Numbered from the stretch's first letter, positions 31,275 through 40,753 are shown. The stretch: 58,210 bases of DNA from an uncultured Clostridia bacterium (GCA_945486035.1 CALYTB010000002.1:1-58210); one strand, 5' to 3'. The notes: generated by a model from the letters alone, not told the origin. Translations and numbers: made by a program.

Positions 31275-32426
31275 ATGAAACGATTCTTCGCCGGAACGGC
31301 GGCTGCTCTGCTGGCCGCCGTTCTGATTTTGCCCGGGGAAGCTTACGCGGTCAGCGCCGAAAAGGCCTATTCCCTGGATGCCGTCAGCGGCAGGGTGCTG
31401 TTTGATAAAAACGCCGACAGCCGGAGCCTGATCGCCAGCACAACCAAGATTATGACGGCCCTTGTGGTATGCGAACGGTGCAACGTGCTGGATCGGATGC
31501 GCATTCCCAAGGAGGCGGTGGGGATCGAAGGCTCCTCCATGTACCTGCGGGAGGGGGAGGTGCTGACGATTCAGGAGCTGCTGTACGGACTGATGCTGTC
31601 CTCGGGCAACGATGCAGCGGTAGCGCTGGCCATCTGCTGTGGGGGCACGGTGGAGGGCTTTGTGGAGCTGATGAACGACAAGGCACGGCTTCTGGGGTTG
31701 CGCAACACCCATTTTGAAAACCCCAACGGACTGGACAGCCCCGGTCATTATTCCAGTGCCCGGGATCTGGCGGTGCTGGCGGCCTATGCCATGGAAAATC
31801 CCATCTTTGCCAAGACCGTATCCGCGAAGACCGTGACAGCGGGACAGCGGTATCTGCGCAATCACAACAAGCTATTGTGGATGGTGGACGGGGCGGACGG
31901 GGTGAAAACCGGCTATACCAAAGCGGCGGGCAGGGCCCTGGTTTCCAGCGCCACCCGGGACGGGCGGAGGATTATCACCGTTACACTGAATGACCCCAAC
32001 GACTGGCAGGAGCACAAGGCTCTGCTGGAGGAAGGGTTTTCCCGGTTCCATGTTCAGCGCATTGTCACCGCCGGGGACCGGGTGGGTACGGTGGAGGTGG
32101 CCGGCGGAGAAGGAGCCCGGGCGGAGATCCTGGCGGCGGAGGATTTTTCCTACGCCCTGGCCCCAGAGGAGAATCCGCAGGTGGTGCTGCCGGGGCCGGG
32201 ATTTGTGTACGCTCCCGTGGCGGAGGGCGCCGATGCGGGATTTGCCTATGTACTGATTCAGGGAAAGGCTTTGGGCAAATTTCCCGTGGTATATGGGCAG
32301 ACCGTGGAACAGGAGCGGGAGGAGCCGAAGAATATCTGGGAGAAACTGTTTGGGAGGAAGGCCCATGAAGGAACGATTGCAAAAAATACTGTCCGCCAGG
32401 GGAGTGGCCTCCCGGCGGAGAGGTGA
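31275..32426 (+). CDS. dacF: D-alanyl-D-alanine carboxypeptidase (DacF/DacB type)
   Basis: A 383-residue penicillin-binding protein that trims the pentapeptide of peptidoglycan. It has a signal peptide (about 1-26, cleavage near AYA-VSA), the active-site SxxK with Ser55/Lys58 (ASTTKIM), the SGN triad (SSGNDAA) and KTG (GVKTGYT), then a beta-rich C-terminal domain. The C-terminus (HEGTIAKNTVRQGSGLPAER) is read from the first 62 bp of rluB and looks like a read-on after a lost stop. The GTG three codons before ATG 31275 is a less likely start. Confidence 0.93.
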   Translation: MKRFFAGTAAALLAAVLILPGEAYAVSAEKAYSLDAVSGRVLFDKNADSRSLIASTTKIMTALVVCERCNVLDRMRIPKEAVGIEGSSMYLREGEVLTIQELLYGLMLSSGNDAAVALAICCGGTVEGFVELMNDKARLLGLRNTHFENPNGLDSPGHYSSARDLAVLAAYAMENPIFAKTVSAKTVTAGQRYLRNHNKLLWMVDGADGVKTGYTKAAGRALVSSATRDGRRIITVTLNDPNDWQEHKALLEEGFSRFHVQRIVTAGDRVGTVEVAGGEGARAEILAAEDFSYALAPEENPQVVLPGPGFVYAPVAEGADAGFAYVLIQGKALGKFPVVYGQTVEQEREEPKNIWEKLFGRKAHEGTIAKNTVRQGSGLPAER

Positions 32427-33063
32427 GGAATTGATTCGTGGGGGAAGGGTTTCGGTGAACGGGATTCCGGCTTCCTTGGGGGACTGCGCGGACCCGGAGT
32501 TGGATGAAATCCTGCTGGACGGAAAGCCCCTTCCCCGGCAGCAGGAGTATGTCTATATCATGCTGAACAAGCCGAGAGGATATGTGACAACCCTGTCCGA
32601 TGAAAAGGGCCGTCCCAATGCGGCAAGCCTTGTGGCGGACTGCGGGGTGCGGGTATATCCTGTGGGGCGGCTGGATATGGATTCGGAGGGCCTGCTCCTG
32701 TTTACCAATGACGGGGATTTCGCCAACCGAATGATGCACCCTCGGGGAGAGGTTGAAAAAACCTACGAGGTCTGGGTGACCGGATACGCTCCCGGGGCGG
32801 AGCTCCGGCTGGAAAGGCCCATCACTCTGGATGGGTATACCATTCGAAAGCCCGGGGTGCGCCTGGTGAAAGTCCAGGGAGAGAGGGCTAGATTTCTCGT
32901 CACCATCCACGAGGGTCGAAACCGCCAGGTGCGCCGGATGTGCGAAGCCGCCGGGATGCAGGTTAGCCGCCTGCGCAGAATCCGGGAAGGAAAGCTCTGT
33001 CTGGGGAATCTGGAAACCGGGAAATGGCGGTATCTGACGAAGGAAGAGAGGGATGGGCTGTAA
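32365..33063 (+). CDS. rluB: rRNA pseudouridine synthase RluB-like
   Basis: A 232-residue RsuA-family enzyme that converts uridine to pseudouridine in rRNA. The N-terminal S4 domain (RLQKILSARGVASRRRGEELIRGGRV) precedes the catalytic domain with Asp in VGRLDMDSEGLLLFTNDG and the closing motif EGRNRQVRRMCEAAG. GGGAGG precedes ATG 32365, which lies inside the end of dacF. RluB versus RsuA/RluE cannot be decided without alignment; the operon position favours RluB. Confidence 0.9.
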   Translation: MKERLQKILSARGVASRRRGEELIRGGRVSVNGIPASLGDCADPELDEILLDGKPLPRQQEYVYIMLNKPRGYVTTLSDEKGRPNAASLVADCGVRVYPVGRLDMDSEGLLLFTNDGDFANRMMHPRGEVEKTYEVWVTGYAPGAELRLERPITLDGYTIRKPGVRLVKVQGERARFLVTIHEGRNRQVRRMCEAAGMQVSRLRRIREGKLCLGNLETGKWRYLTKEERDGL

Positions 33064-33097
33064 CGGGTACATATTGGGCGTTTCGGGAAAAGAAGGA

Positions 33098-33297
33098 TAA
33101 ATTGTTGTTTACAGCACTAAAAAAGAAGTTGTCATTGCGAACCAGGCCGCAGCCTGGTGTGGCAATCCCCCAACAATTCAGGACGGTTTGTTAGGGCGTT
33201 TGTCCGTTTTTCGGAGTTCTCGGAAGAACCGGGGGATTGCCACGCCAGTGTGCGCACTGGCTCGCAATGACAGCATATCTTTACAAACAACAATTTA
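33098..33297. repeat. MITE-like repeat, copy D (middle class)
   Basis: 200 bp with ends TAAATTGTTGTTT and AAACAACAATTTA and the nested TGTCATTGCGA / GGGGGATTGCCAC blocks. Interior shared, inverted, with copy C. It fills most of the gap after rluB. Confidence 0.85.
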
Positions 33298-33408
33298 CCT
33301 TATAGCAGATTCGGCATATAAGTTTGCATGAAATGGCTTTTGTTCTTGCAAAATGGAGCGAGGTTTGTTAGTATATACCCGGCGGTACCACCGCCTTTGG
33401 GAGGGAAT

Positions 33409-34278
33409 ATGAATAACGGTATTATGGCGCTGCTGCAGGAAAAGGCGCCTGAGTTTTCCAAAGGGCAGAAGAAGATTGCCCGGTATATTATGGAGTCCTA
33501 TGACAAGGCGGCGTTTATGACCGCCAACCGACTGGGGAAAAATGTGGGCGTATCCGAGTCTACCGTGGTGCGCTTCGCGGTGGATCTGGGCTTTGACGGC
33601 TACCCCAGCATGCAGAAGGCCATGCAGGAGATGGTACTCAACCGCCTGACCTCGGTGCAGCGCATTGAGGTGGCCAATGACCGCCTGGGGGATCAGGATG
33701 TGATCTCCATGGTAATCCATTCCGATATGGAAAAGCTCCGCCAGACAGGAGAAACCGTTAACCGGGAGGAATTCTACGCTGCGGTGAACTCCATCCTGAA
33801 AGCGAAGCGTGTGTACATTCTTGGTGTCCGGTCTGTGGCGCCGCTTGCTACCTTCCTGGGGCACTACCTCAATTACATGTTCAACAACGTGCATGTGGTT
33901 ACCGGCTACAGCACGGGAGAAATGTTTGAAAAAATTGTGGGTGTCAACAGTGAGGATGTTGTCATCGCTTTCAGCTTCCCCCGGTACTCCGCTTCCACCA
34001 CCAAGGCCGCGAAATACTGCCGGTCCGCGGGAGCTACGGTGATTGGCTTTACGGACAATACCTCGTCTCCACTGGGGCAGTGCTGCGACCATGTTCTGGT
34101 GGCAAAGAGCGACATGGTCAGTCTGGTGGACAGTCTGGTGGCACCTCTGAGCATTGTCAACGCCTTGATTGTTGCCATCGCGTCAAAACGGGAGAAGGAG
34201 CTGTCGCGCACCTTTGAGAATCTGGAACGAATTTGGGAAGAGTATCACGTTTATGAAAAGCAGGTAGACGGGGTATGA
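33409..34278 (+). CDS. MurR/RpiR-family regulator
   Basis: A 289-residue sugar-phosphate-sensing regulator. The N-terminal HTH_6 domain is GQKKIARYIMESYDKAAFMTANRLGKNVGVSESTVVRFA, and the C-terminal SIS domain (about 125-270) includes RVYILGVRSVAPLATFLGHYLNYM and VVIAFSFPRYSASTTKAAKYCRSAGA. GGGAGGGA precedes the start. Its stop overlaps the next start (ATGA), so it is coupled to the flavoprotein gene. The sugar phosphate is unknown. Confidence 0.93.
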   Translation: MNNGIMALLQEKAPEFSKGQKKIARYIMESYDKAAFMTANRLGKNVGVSESTVVRFAVDLGFDGYPSMQKAMQEMVLNRLTSVQRIEVANDRLGDQDVISMVIHSDMEKLRQTGETVNREEFYAAVNSILKAKRVYILGVRSVAPLATFLGHYLNYMFNNVHVVTGYSTGEMFEKIVGVNSEDVVIAFSFPRYSASTTKAAKYCRSAGATVIGFTDNTSSPLGQCCDHVLVAKSDMVSLVDSLVAPLSIVNALIVAIASKREKELSRTFENLERIWEEYHVYEKQVDGV

Positions 34279-35504
34279 TATATGACGGGATCGTAATCGG
34301 CGGAGGACCTGCCGGGATGTTTGCCGCCATCACCGCAGCCAGGCAGGGTGCCCGGGTGCTGCTGCTGGAAAAGAATGACCGGCTGGGAAAGAAGCTGCTG
34401 ATTACCGGCAAGGGCCGCTGCAATGTGACCAATGACTGCTCTGCCCAGGAGGTGCTGCAAAACATCCCCAGAAACGGACGGTTCCTGTACAGCGCCATGG
34501 CAGCCTTTCCGCCGGAGAAAACCATGGAATTCTTCCGGGAGCTGGGCTGCGCGCTGAAAACCGAGCGGGGAAACCGGGTATTCCCCACTACGGACAAGTC
34601 CCAGACAATTCTGGATGCCCTGCGACGGGAGCTGGAGCGCTGCCGGGTCACGCTGCGGACCGATGCCGCGTCGGAAATTCTGGTGAAGGACGGATGCGTT
34701 CGGGGCGTTCTGGCAGGAAAAACCGTTTATGAGGGAAACTGGGTCATATTGGCCACAGGAGGTGTTTCCTATCCCGCCACCGGTTCCACGGGGGACGGGT
34801 ATGCCATGGCGGAAAAACTGGGCCATACGGTGACACCTCGGGAGGGCAGCCTTGTCCCCCTGGAGGAGAAGGGGAGCGACTGTGCCAGAATGCAGGGGCT
34901 TTCTCTTCGGAATGTGGGGGTGCGGCTGGTGAATGCCGGGGGGAAGCTGCTTTACAAGGACTTTGGAGAACTGCTTTTCACCCATTTTGGGGTGTCCGGC
35001 CCTACGGTCCTCTCCGCCAGCTGCCACCTGAAGGGGGAGGGATGCTCCCTGCTCATCGATCTGAAGCCCGCCCTGGAGGAAAGCAGGCTGGATGCCCGGA
35101 TTCTTCGGGATTTGGAGCAGTACCGCAACCGCTCCATGGAAAACGCGCTGACGGATCTGCTGCCCCGTTCCATGATTCCCGTCATCCTGGACAGACTGGA
35201 AATTGACCCGATGCTTCAGGCCAATGCCCTGACCAGACAGAAACGCCGGGAGCTGACCCGGCTCCTGAAGGAATTCCCGGTGGAAATCCGGGAAAAACGG
35301 CCGGTCAGCGAGGCAATCATTACATCCGGCGGCATCAAGGTTTCCGAAATTGATCCCAAGACCATGGAGTCAAAGCGCCTTCCCGGATTGTATTTTGCCG
35401 GGGAGATCATCGACTGCGATGCCTATACCGGCGGGTTTAACCTGCAGATTGCCTGGGCGACGGCCTACGCCGCGGGAAAAGCCGCAGCAGAAAAGAATCA
35501 TTGA
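34275..35504 (+). CDS. HI0933/BaiN-family flavoprotein
   Basis: A 409-residue NAD(P)/FAD-dependent oxidoreductase. The dinucleotide-binding loop is YDGIVIGGGPAGMFAAITAA at the N-terminus. The GKKLLITGKGRCNVTN motif and ILATGGVSYPATGSTGDGY are family hallmarks, and the C-terminal LPGLYFAGEIIDCDAYTGGFNLQIAWATAYAAG closes the FAD site. BaiN reduces bile-acid intermediates in some gut Clostridia, but most relatives are uncharacterised, so no bile-acid role is claimed. It is coupled to the RpiR regulator. Confidence 0.92.
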   Translation: MIYDGIVIGGGPAGMFAAITAARQGARVLLLEKNDRLGKKLLITGKGRCNVTNDCSAQEVLQNIPRNGRFLYSAMAAFPPEKTMEFFRELGCALKTERGNRVFPTTDKSQTILDALRRELERCRVTLRTDAASEILVKDGCVRGVLAGKTVYEGNWVILATGGVSYPATGSTGDGYAMAEKLGHTVTPREGSLVPLEEKGSDCARMQGLSLRNVGVRLVNAGGKLLYKDFGELLFTHFGVSGPTVLSASCHLKGEGCSLLIDLKPALEESRLDARILRDLEQYRNRSMENALTDLLPRSMIPVILDRLEIDPMLQANALTRQKRRELTRLLKEFPVEIREKRPVSEAIITSGGIKVSEIDPKTMESKRLPGLYFAGEIIDCDAYTGGFNLQIAWATAYAAGKAAAEKNH

Positions 35505-35529
35505 CAAAACGGTGTTCCTGTACTAGAAT
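35501..35529 (+). promoter_or_regulatory. acpP promoter
   Basis: TTGACA (35501-35506, overlapping the flavoprotein stop) and TAGAAT (35524-35529) are 17 bp apart. Confidence 0.82.
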
Positions 35530-35573
35530 ACTTCTGGATAGTACCAAAGAGACATTTTGGAGGGACTGGTCTT

Positions 35574-35795
35574 ATGTATGAGAAACTGGTGAATTACGCT
35601 GCGAAGCAGCTGGAGCTGGACGCTTCCGAGATTACTCCGGACAGCACCTTTGAAAGCCTGGGCATCGATTCTCTGGACATCGTGGAGATGATCATGGATC
35701 TGGAAACCGAGCTGGGCGTGGAGCTGGATATGGAGGATCAGAAGATCACCACCTTCCAGGAGCTGGCGGATTTCATTGAATCCAAGCTGAACTGA
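35574..35795 (+). CDS. acpP: Acyl carrier protein
   Basis: A 73-residue acidic four-helix carrier of fatty acyl chains. Ser33 in the motif GIDSLDIVEMIM is the 4'-phosphopantetheine site. The length and the helix pattern (ELGVELDMEDQKITTFQELADFIESKL) are normal. GGAGGGA lies 12-13 bp before the ATG, rather far. Fatty-acid genes are not adjacent; the SRP RNA and dnaX follow. Confidence 0.95.
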   Translation: MYEKLVNYAAKQLELDASEITPDSTFESLGIDSLDIVEMIMDLETELGVELDMEDQKITTFQELADFIESKLN

Positions 35796-35822
35796 GCTTA
35801 TCTACAACTTTATAACCTTGTT

Positions 35823-36140
35823 TAGGCACGACCGGCTTATAACAAGGTCGCACTAGTCGGGGAGTTAGCGGTGCCCTGTACCTGCAATCCGCTACAGCAG
35901 GGATGAATTCCCACACCCGGTTAGGTGTAATGTGCCGTCCGGTCCGTGTGAGAGGTGTTGAGAAATCGGTCTTGCGCAATGAGATCCCGTGAACCATGTC
36001 AGGTGGGGAACCAAGCAGCATTAAGCGGATCTTCTCGTGTGCCGCGGGGTTGCCGATTTTGAGCCGGCTGCGCGGGTCCCGGGCATTTGGCTTGTTCAAA
36101 TGTGGGTGTGCGATCTTGTTATGAGCCGGTCGGATTATCT
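35823..36140 (+). ncRNA. ffs: Signal recognition particle RNA (large, with Alu domain)
   Basis: The outer helix pairs GACCGGCTTATAACAAGGTC (from 35830) with the segment ending at 36131. The Alu-like part (GTGCCCTGTACCTGCAATCC) lies near the 5' end. The domain IV tip (CATGTCAGGTGGGGAACC, then AAGCAGCATTAAG) at about 35995-36026 is the Ffh-binding hairpin. Location just before dnaX-ebfC-recR is the classic Firmicute arrangement. The ends are approximate. Confidence 0.92.
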
Positions 36141-36161
36141 TGGATAGAAAGGAGGAGGCAT

Positions 36162-37769
36162 ATGTCCGCTTATCAGGCGTTATACCGCAAATACAGGCCC
36201 CAGACCTTTGACGATGTGTCCGGACAGATGGCGGTGACCCAGACCCTGAAGCATCAGATTCAAACCGGAAAGCTGAGCCACGCATACCTGTTTACCGGCT
36301 CCCGGGGCACGGGAAAGACCAGCTGCGCCAAAATTCTGGCAAAAGCGGTGAACTGCCTCCACCCGGATAACGGAAACCCCTGCAACTGCTGCGAAGCCTG
36401 CCGGGCCATCGATTCCGGTTCCTGCATGGATGTGCTGGAAATTGACGCCGCCTCCAACAACGGCGTGGACAATGTCCGGGATCTGCGGGATGACGCGGTG
36501 TATACACCCTCCCAGGTGCGTATGCGGGTTTACATCATCGACGAGGTGCACATGCTGTCCCTGTCGGCCTTCAACGCCCTGCTGAAAATCATTGAGGAGC
36601 CCCCGGAGCATCTGCTGTTTATTCTGGCTACCACGGAGCTTCACAAGGTTCCCGCCACCATCCTCTCCCGATGCCAGCGCTTTTCCTTCCGCCGCATCAG
36701 TCAGGAGGACATTGCGGCCAGGCTTCAGTATGTGGCCTACCAGGAGAGTATTGATCTGGACGATTCCGCCGCCCGGGTTATCGCGAGACTTGCCGACGGC
36801 GGTATGCGGGACGGCTTGAGTTTGCTGGACCAGTGCGCCTCCGCTACGGTGGGGGAACTCACCGCGGAGAGGGTTTATGCCTGCCTCGGTATTGCCGGAG
36901 AACGGCGCTGCGGGGAAATGATGGGATATATCGCCGGGCACGACACTGCCGGAGCGTTGTCTCTGTTCAGTACGCTGTACGCCGAGGGAAAGGACCTGGG
37001 TGCCCTGCTGGATGAGCTGGCCTGTCTGGTTCGGGATTTGCTGGTAATCAAAACGGCTCCCGGAGCCGGGATTGGCATGCTCTCCGGTGTGGCGGAGGAC
37101 AAAGAGGTGCTGGAGCTTTCCAAACAGCTTGGCAGTGGGGAGCTGGTGCGTATGATGAAGCTGCTCCAGACCACCCTGGCAGGCTTTACACGAAGCGACA
37201 GCCGGCGGATGGATGCGGAGCTGTGCATCGTTCAGATGTGCCGTCCGGAGCTTAAGCTGGACGAGGAGTCTCTGAACGCCCGGCTGACCCGTCTGGAGGA
37301 GATGATCAAAGCCGGCGTGATTCCCGCAAAATCGCTGCCGGTGAAGGAGAAACAAGAGCAAGCACCCCCGCCCCCAACAGAGGAGGAGCCCTCCGAAGAA
37401 GAACAGCTTTCTCCGCCTCCCAGCGAAGCGCCGCCGGGCTTCTGGATGGAGCTGGCTGCCGCCGCCAGAAGGGAGCTGAAGCCCCCCGCTTCCGGTTTCT
37501 TCGTGGTCAGTCCCAATTCTCCGCTGCAGGGCGTGCTGGTGGGGGACCGGCTGGAGCTTCGGTGCAGCAATGTCTTCACTGCCCAGACCATTGACAAACC
37601 GGAAATCCTGGAGGTTGTGTCCCGGAAGGCCGGGGCCCAGCTGGGACGGCCCATTCGGGCTGTCGTGGTGGATCTGACCGCGAACCCCCGGGGAAATCCG
37701 CGGATGGAGCAGCTACTGGCCTTTGGCAGGGAGCATTCGGACGTTATTAAAATCAAAAATCAATATTAA
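36162..37769 (+). CDS. dnaX: DNA polymerase III subunits gamma/tau
   Basis: A 535-residue clamp-loader ATPase. Walker A is GSRGTGKTS. The zinc module (CNCCEACRAIDSG) and DEVHMLS Walker B follow, then sensor 1 (LATTELHKVPATILSRC). After about residue 375 there is a proline/glutamate-rich linker (QAPPPPTEEEPSEEEQ) and a C-terminal tau domain. GGAGGAGG precedes ATG 36162; the frame is open upstream into the SRP RNA, without a ribosome site. Confidence 0.96.
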   Translation: MSAYQALYRKYRPQTFDDVSGQMAVTQTLKHQIQTGKLSHAYLFTGSRGTGKTSCAKILAKAVNCLHPDNGNPCNCCEACRAIDSGSCMDVLEIDAASNNGVDNVRDLRDDAVYTPSQVRMRVYIIDEVHMLSLSAFNALLKIIEEPPEHLLFILATTELHKVPATILSRCQRFSFRRISQEDIAARLQYVAYQESIDLDDSAARVIARLADGGMRDGLSLLDQCASATVGELTAERVYACLGIAGERRCGEMMGYIAGHDTAGALSLFSTLYAEGKDLGALLDELACLVRDLLVIKTAPGAGIGMLSGVAEDKEVLELSKQLGSGELVRMMKLLQTTLAGFTRSDSRRMDAELCIVQMCRPELKLDEESLNARLTRLEEMIKAGVIPAKSLPVKEKQEQAPPPPTEEEPSEEEQLSPPPSEAPPGFWMELAAAARRELKPPASGFFVVSPNSPLQGVLVGDRLELRCSNVFTAQTIDKPEILEVVSRKAGAQLGRPIRAVVVDLTANPRGNPRMEQLLAFGREHSDVIKIKNQY

Positions 37770-37783
37770 GAGGAGACTATGTT

Positions 37784-38128
37784 ATGGCAAAAGGTGGATT
37801 CCGGGGAATGCCCGGGGGAATGAATCAGGCCGCGATGATGAAGCAGGCTCAGAAGATGCAGCAGGAAATGCTCCGGATGCAGCAGGAGCAGGAGAGCAAG
37901 ACCTTTACGGCCAAAGCCGGCGGCGGCATGGTCAGCGCCACGGTTAACGGCAAGCATGAGCTGCTGGAGTTGGCCATCAACCCCGAGGCCGTGGACCCCG
38001 AGGATGTGGAAATGCTCCAGGATATGGTCATCGCCGCTGTCAATGAGGCCATGCGGACTGCCGATGCGGAGGCTGCCAACAATATGGCCCGGCTTACCGG
38101 CGGCCTGAACCTGGGCGGCTTGTTCTAA
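37784..38128 (+). CDS. ebfC: YbaB/EbfC nucleoid-associated protein
   Basis: A 114-residue DNA-binding protein. It has a methionine- and glutamine-rich N-terminal helix (MMKQAQKMQQEMLRMQQEQ), the core VSATVNGKHELLELAINPEAVDPEDVEMLQDMV, and a glycine-rich end. It lies between dnaX and recR, as in most bacteria. GAGGAG precedes the start. Confidence 0.95.
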   Translation: MAKGGFRGMPGGMNQAAMMKQAQKMQQEMLRMQQEQESKTFTAKAGGGMVSATVNGKHELLELAINPEAVDPEDVEMLQDMVIAAVNEAMRTADAEAANNMARLTGGLNLGGLF

Positions 38129-38137
38129 GGAGGAGCC

Positions 38138-38737
38138 ATGCAGTTTTTTCCCGCGGCGCTGCAGAACCTTGCAGACCAATTTGCCAGACTTCCGGGCATC
38201 GGCGGAAAAACCGCCCAAAGGCTGGCTTTCCATGTGCTGAGCCTTCCGCTGGAGGATGCGGAGGAGTTTTCCCAGGCGATTCTGGAGGCCAAACGGACGG
38301 TGCATACCTGTGAGTGCTGCCAGAATCTGACAGACCGGCCCTTATGCCCCATCTGCGATGACCCGACCCGGGATCAGGGACTGATCTGTGTGGTGGCGGA
38401 GCCCAGAGATGTGATTGCCCTGGAGCGCTCCCGGGAATTCCGGGGGGTGTACCATGTGCTCCATGGGGTGATTTCCCCGCTGAACCATGTTTCCCAGGAC
38501 GACATCAAGATTAAGGAGCTTCTGAAGCGGGTAGCCTCCGGGAATGTGCGGGAGGTCATCATGGCAACGAACCCGGATACCGAGGGCGAAGCCACCGCCA
38601 TGTACATCTCCCGGCTGCTCAGGCCCATGGAAGTGAAGGTCACCCGGCTTGCCTACGGCGTTCCCGTGGGAAGCCAGCTGGAATATGCCGATGAAGTGAC
38701 CCTCTCCCGCGCCCTGGAGGGAAGGCAGGAAATGTAA
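38138..38737 (+). CDS. recR: Recombination protein RecR
   Basis: A 199-residue recombination mediator acting with RecF/RecO. The N-terminal HhH is LPGIGGKTAQRLAFHVL. The C4 zinc finger is CECCQNLTDRPLCPIC. The Toprim domain (LICVVAEPRDVIALERS ... ATNPDTEGEATAMYI) and the C-terminal LAYGVPVGSQLEYADEVTLSRALEGR complete the family pattern. AAGGAGGAG precedes the start. Confidence 0.96.
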   Translation: MQFFPAALQNLADQFARLPGIGGKTAQRLAFHVLSLPLEDAEEFSQAILEAKRTVHTCECCQNLTDRPLCPICDDPTRDQGLICVVAEPRDVIALERSREFRGVYHVLHGVISPLNHVSQDDIKIKELLKRVASGNVREVIMATNPDTEGEATAMYISRLLRPMEVKVTRLAYGVPVGSQLEYADEVTLSRALEGRQEM

Positions 38738-38743
38738 ATAGTT

Positions 38744-38808
38744 CCCCACCGTGTTGGAAATCCGGCTTCCACAGAGGAAACCGGATTTCCAACACGGTGG
38801 GGCTTTGT
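38744..38808 (+). terminator. Terminator after recR
   Basis: A perfect 22-bp stem starting CCCCACCGTGTTGGAAATCC (38744-38765 with 38781-38802) encloses 15 nt and is followed by CTTTGTT. It is unusually long. Confidence 0.82.
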
Positions 38809-38840
38809 TATTTGGGCTTATCGGAGGAACTAAACAAGGC

Positions 38841-39088
38841 GATAAATTGTTGTTTAGCGGGCCGTGCCCCGATTACCTGTCATTGCGAACCAGTGCGCTT
38901 AAGTGGTGTGGCAATCCCCCCGATGAATGGAATCAGGTAGCGATTACTACCAAAAATGCGATATTTTCTGCTCTGTAGGGAAAATATCGGTACATTTCCC
39001 CTCTAACCGGGGGATTGCCACACCACTTAAGCGGACTGGTTCGCAATGACAGGAAACTTTAAACAAGCGCTGTAAACACCAATTTATC
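38841..39088. repeat. MITE-like repeat, copy E (long class)
   Basis: 248 bp with ends GATAAATTGTTGTTT / AAACACCAATTTATC (one mismatch). The nested blocks and interior (TGGAATCAGGTAGCGATTAC) match copy F and, inverted, copy A. Confidence 0.87.
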
Positions 39089-39135
39089 ATTTGGAAGGAT
39101 GCGTGTGGTTCCTGCGTTCGGGAGGCGATATGTAC

Positions 39136-39172
39136 AAAAGCGATATCCGACGGAAGGGCGGATATCGCTTTT
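39136..39172 (-). terminator. cls terminator
   Basis: The perfect 14-bp stem AAAAGCGATATCCG/CGGATATCGCTTTT ends in TTTT on the minus strand. Confidence 0.85.
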
Positions 39173-39190
39173 GAAGTATGACAGCAGATG

Positions 39191-40753
39191 CTACATGAGC
39201 GGGGCGAAAACCTTCAGGAGGATGCCGAAGAGCTTGGTGAGGAAGGAGCGGTGCTTGATATCCTCCCGGGTGATCAGGTGGGATTTTTCGAAGGTGTCCC
39301 GGAAGTCTTCTTTGATATCCCCGATGGCGGGCACTTGGTACAGAAGCGCGGCGCACTCGTAATGGAGGTAGAGGCTGCGGTAGTCCAGATTAATGGTGCC
39401 GACCACCGCGGTATCGTCATCGCTGAGGAATACCTTGGCGTGGATGAAGCCCGGGGTATACTCATAGATCTTCACGCCGGCATCGTAAAGCTCCTGGTAG
39501 TGGCTCTTGGCCAGGACGGAGGCGTAGATGTGATCCGCTGCTTTGGGCAGGATCATCCGCACATCCACACCGCGGCCTGCGGCGAATTCCAAAGCAGTGA
39601 TCATTTCGTTATCCAGAATCAGGTAGGGGGTCATGATGTAGACATAATCCTTTGCCTGGTTCAGGATGTTCAGGTACACCATCTTGCCCACATAAGCATC
39701 CCGGAGAGGGTAGTCCCCATAGGGGATTACATAACCGGGGGCGGTTACCGGTTCGGAGGAAATCCGGGAGAGGACACTTTCAAAATCACGGGTACGCTCA
39801 GTGGCGTTCCACATCTGCAAAAACAGCAAGGTGAACCCCCGGGCGGCTTCGCCCTTGACCATGATGGCCGTATCCTTCCAGTGACCGTAGGGGTGGGTGT
39901 GATTGATGTACTCATCGGCAATGTTCACGCCGCCGGTAAAGGCGGTGTGTCCATCGATTACGAGAATCTTCCGGTGATCCCGGTTGTTGTAGTGGGTGGA
40001 AACGAGGGGGCGCAAGGGAGAGAACATTTTGCAGTGGATGCCCAGCTTTTCCAGTTGCTTGGGGTAGCCGTAGGGTAGTTGGGTGACGGCACAGGTGCCG
40101 TCGTACATCACCCGTACATCCACACCCTGGGCGGCCTTGCGGGTCAGGACATCCAGAACCCGGCTCCACATATAGCCCTTGCCGATGATAAAATACTCCA
40201 GGAAGATGATTTTTTCCGCGGTTTCCATTTCCCGGAGCATGGTTTCAAACTTGTTTTCGCCCAGAGGGAAATATTCCACACCGGTGTTCTGATACACGGC
40301 GTTGCCTCCGTGCTCCAGAAGGAAGTGGGAAAGGTTATATAGATTCTTGTTTTCTTCCTTCAGACGTTTTCCAATTTCCTCCTGGGGAGGAAGAAAGGCA
40401 AGGCTTTCCTCCATGGAGGACTGAATAATCCGTTTTTCCACCCGGTGGCCCAGCTCAAATCGGACAAAAAAGTACAGCATGGTGCCCAATACGGGAAGTA
40501 CGCCAATGAGGATGCACCAGGAGAGCTTGACGGTGGGATTCTCCTTCGTGTTCAGCACGTAGATGAGCATGATGGCGGTCAGCGCGTAAACGCCGCCGAC
40601 AAAGTAGGGAATGTACTGAACCAGAGCGTAAAGCTGGGCAAAGAGCAGCAGAAATTGGAGGGCCAGCGCCACGATAATCACCATGGTTCGCCCAAAAACA
40701 ATCTGAAGAATGCTCCGCTTGCCTTCCGCCAACACATTGCTGCCTGACTTCAT
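39191..40753 (-). CDS. cls: Cardiolipin synthase
   Basis: A 520-residue membrane enzyme that joins phosphatidylglycerol molecules to cardiolipin. It has N-terminal membrane helices (about 20-85), then two phospholipase-D motifs: HYNNRDHRKILVIDG and FIHAKVFLSDDD. GGAAAGGGAGG precedes the start. It has a strong promoter and terminator of its own. Confidence 0.94.
   Translation of the reverse strand: MKSGSNVLAEGKRSILQIVFGRTMVIIVALALQFLLLFAQLYALVQYIPYFVGGVYALTAIMLIYVLNTKENPTVKLSWCILIGVLPVLGTMLYFFVRFELGHRVEKRIIQSSMEESLAFLPPQEEIGKRLKEENKNLYNLSHFLLEHGGNAVYQNTGVEYFPLGENKFETMLREMETAEKIIFLEYFIIGKGYMWSRVLDVLTRKAAQGVDVRVMYDGTCAVTQLPYGYPKQLEKLGIHCKMFSPLRPLVSTHYNNRDHRKILVIDGHTAFTGGVNIADEYINHTHPYGHWKDTAIMVKGEAARGFTLLFLQMWNATERTRDFESVLSRISSEPVTAPGYVIPYGDYPLRDAYVGKMVYLNILNQAKDYVYIMTPYLILDNEMITALEFAAGRGVDVRMILPKAADHIYASVLAKSHYQELYDAGVKIYEYTPGFIHAKVFLSDDDTAVVGTINLDYRSLYLHYECAALLYQVPAIGDIKEDFRDTFEKSHLITREDIKHRSFLTKLFGILLKVFAPLM

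Noticed and set aside
34275..35504. A bile-acid pathway role for the BaiN-family flavoprotein
   Set aside because: No other bai genes are present and most family members are uncharacterised.
38744..38802. A mobile repeat at the long hairpin after recR
   Set aside because: A single 22-bp stem directly after a stop is best explained as the operon terminator, and its sequence is not repeated elsewhere in the window.
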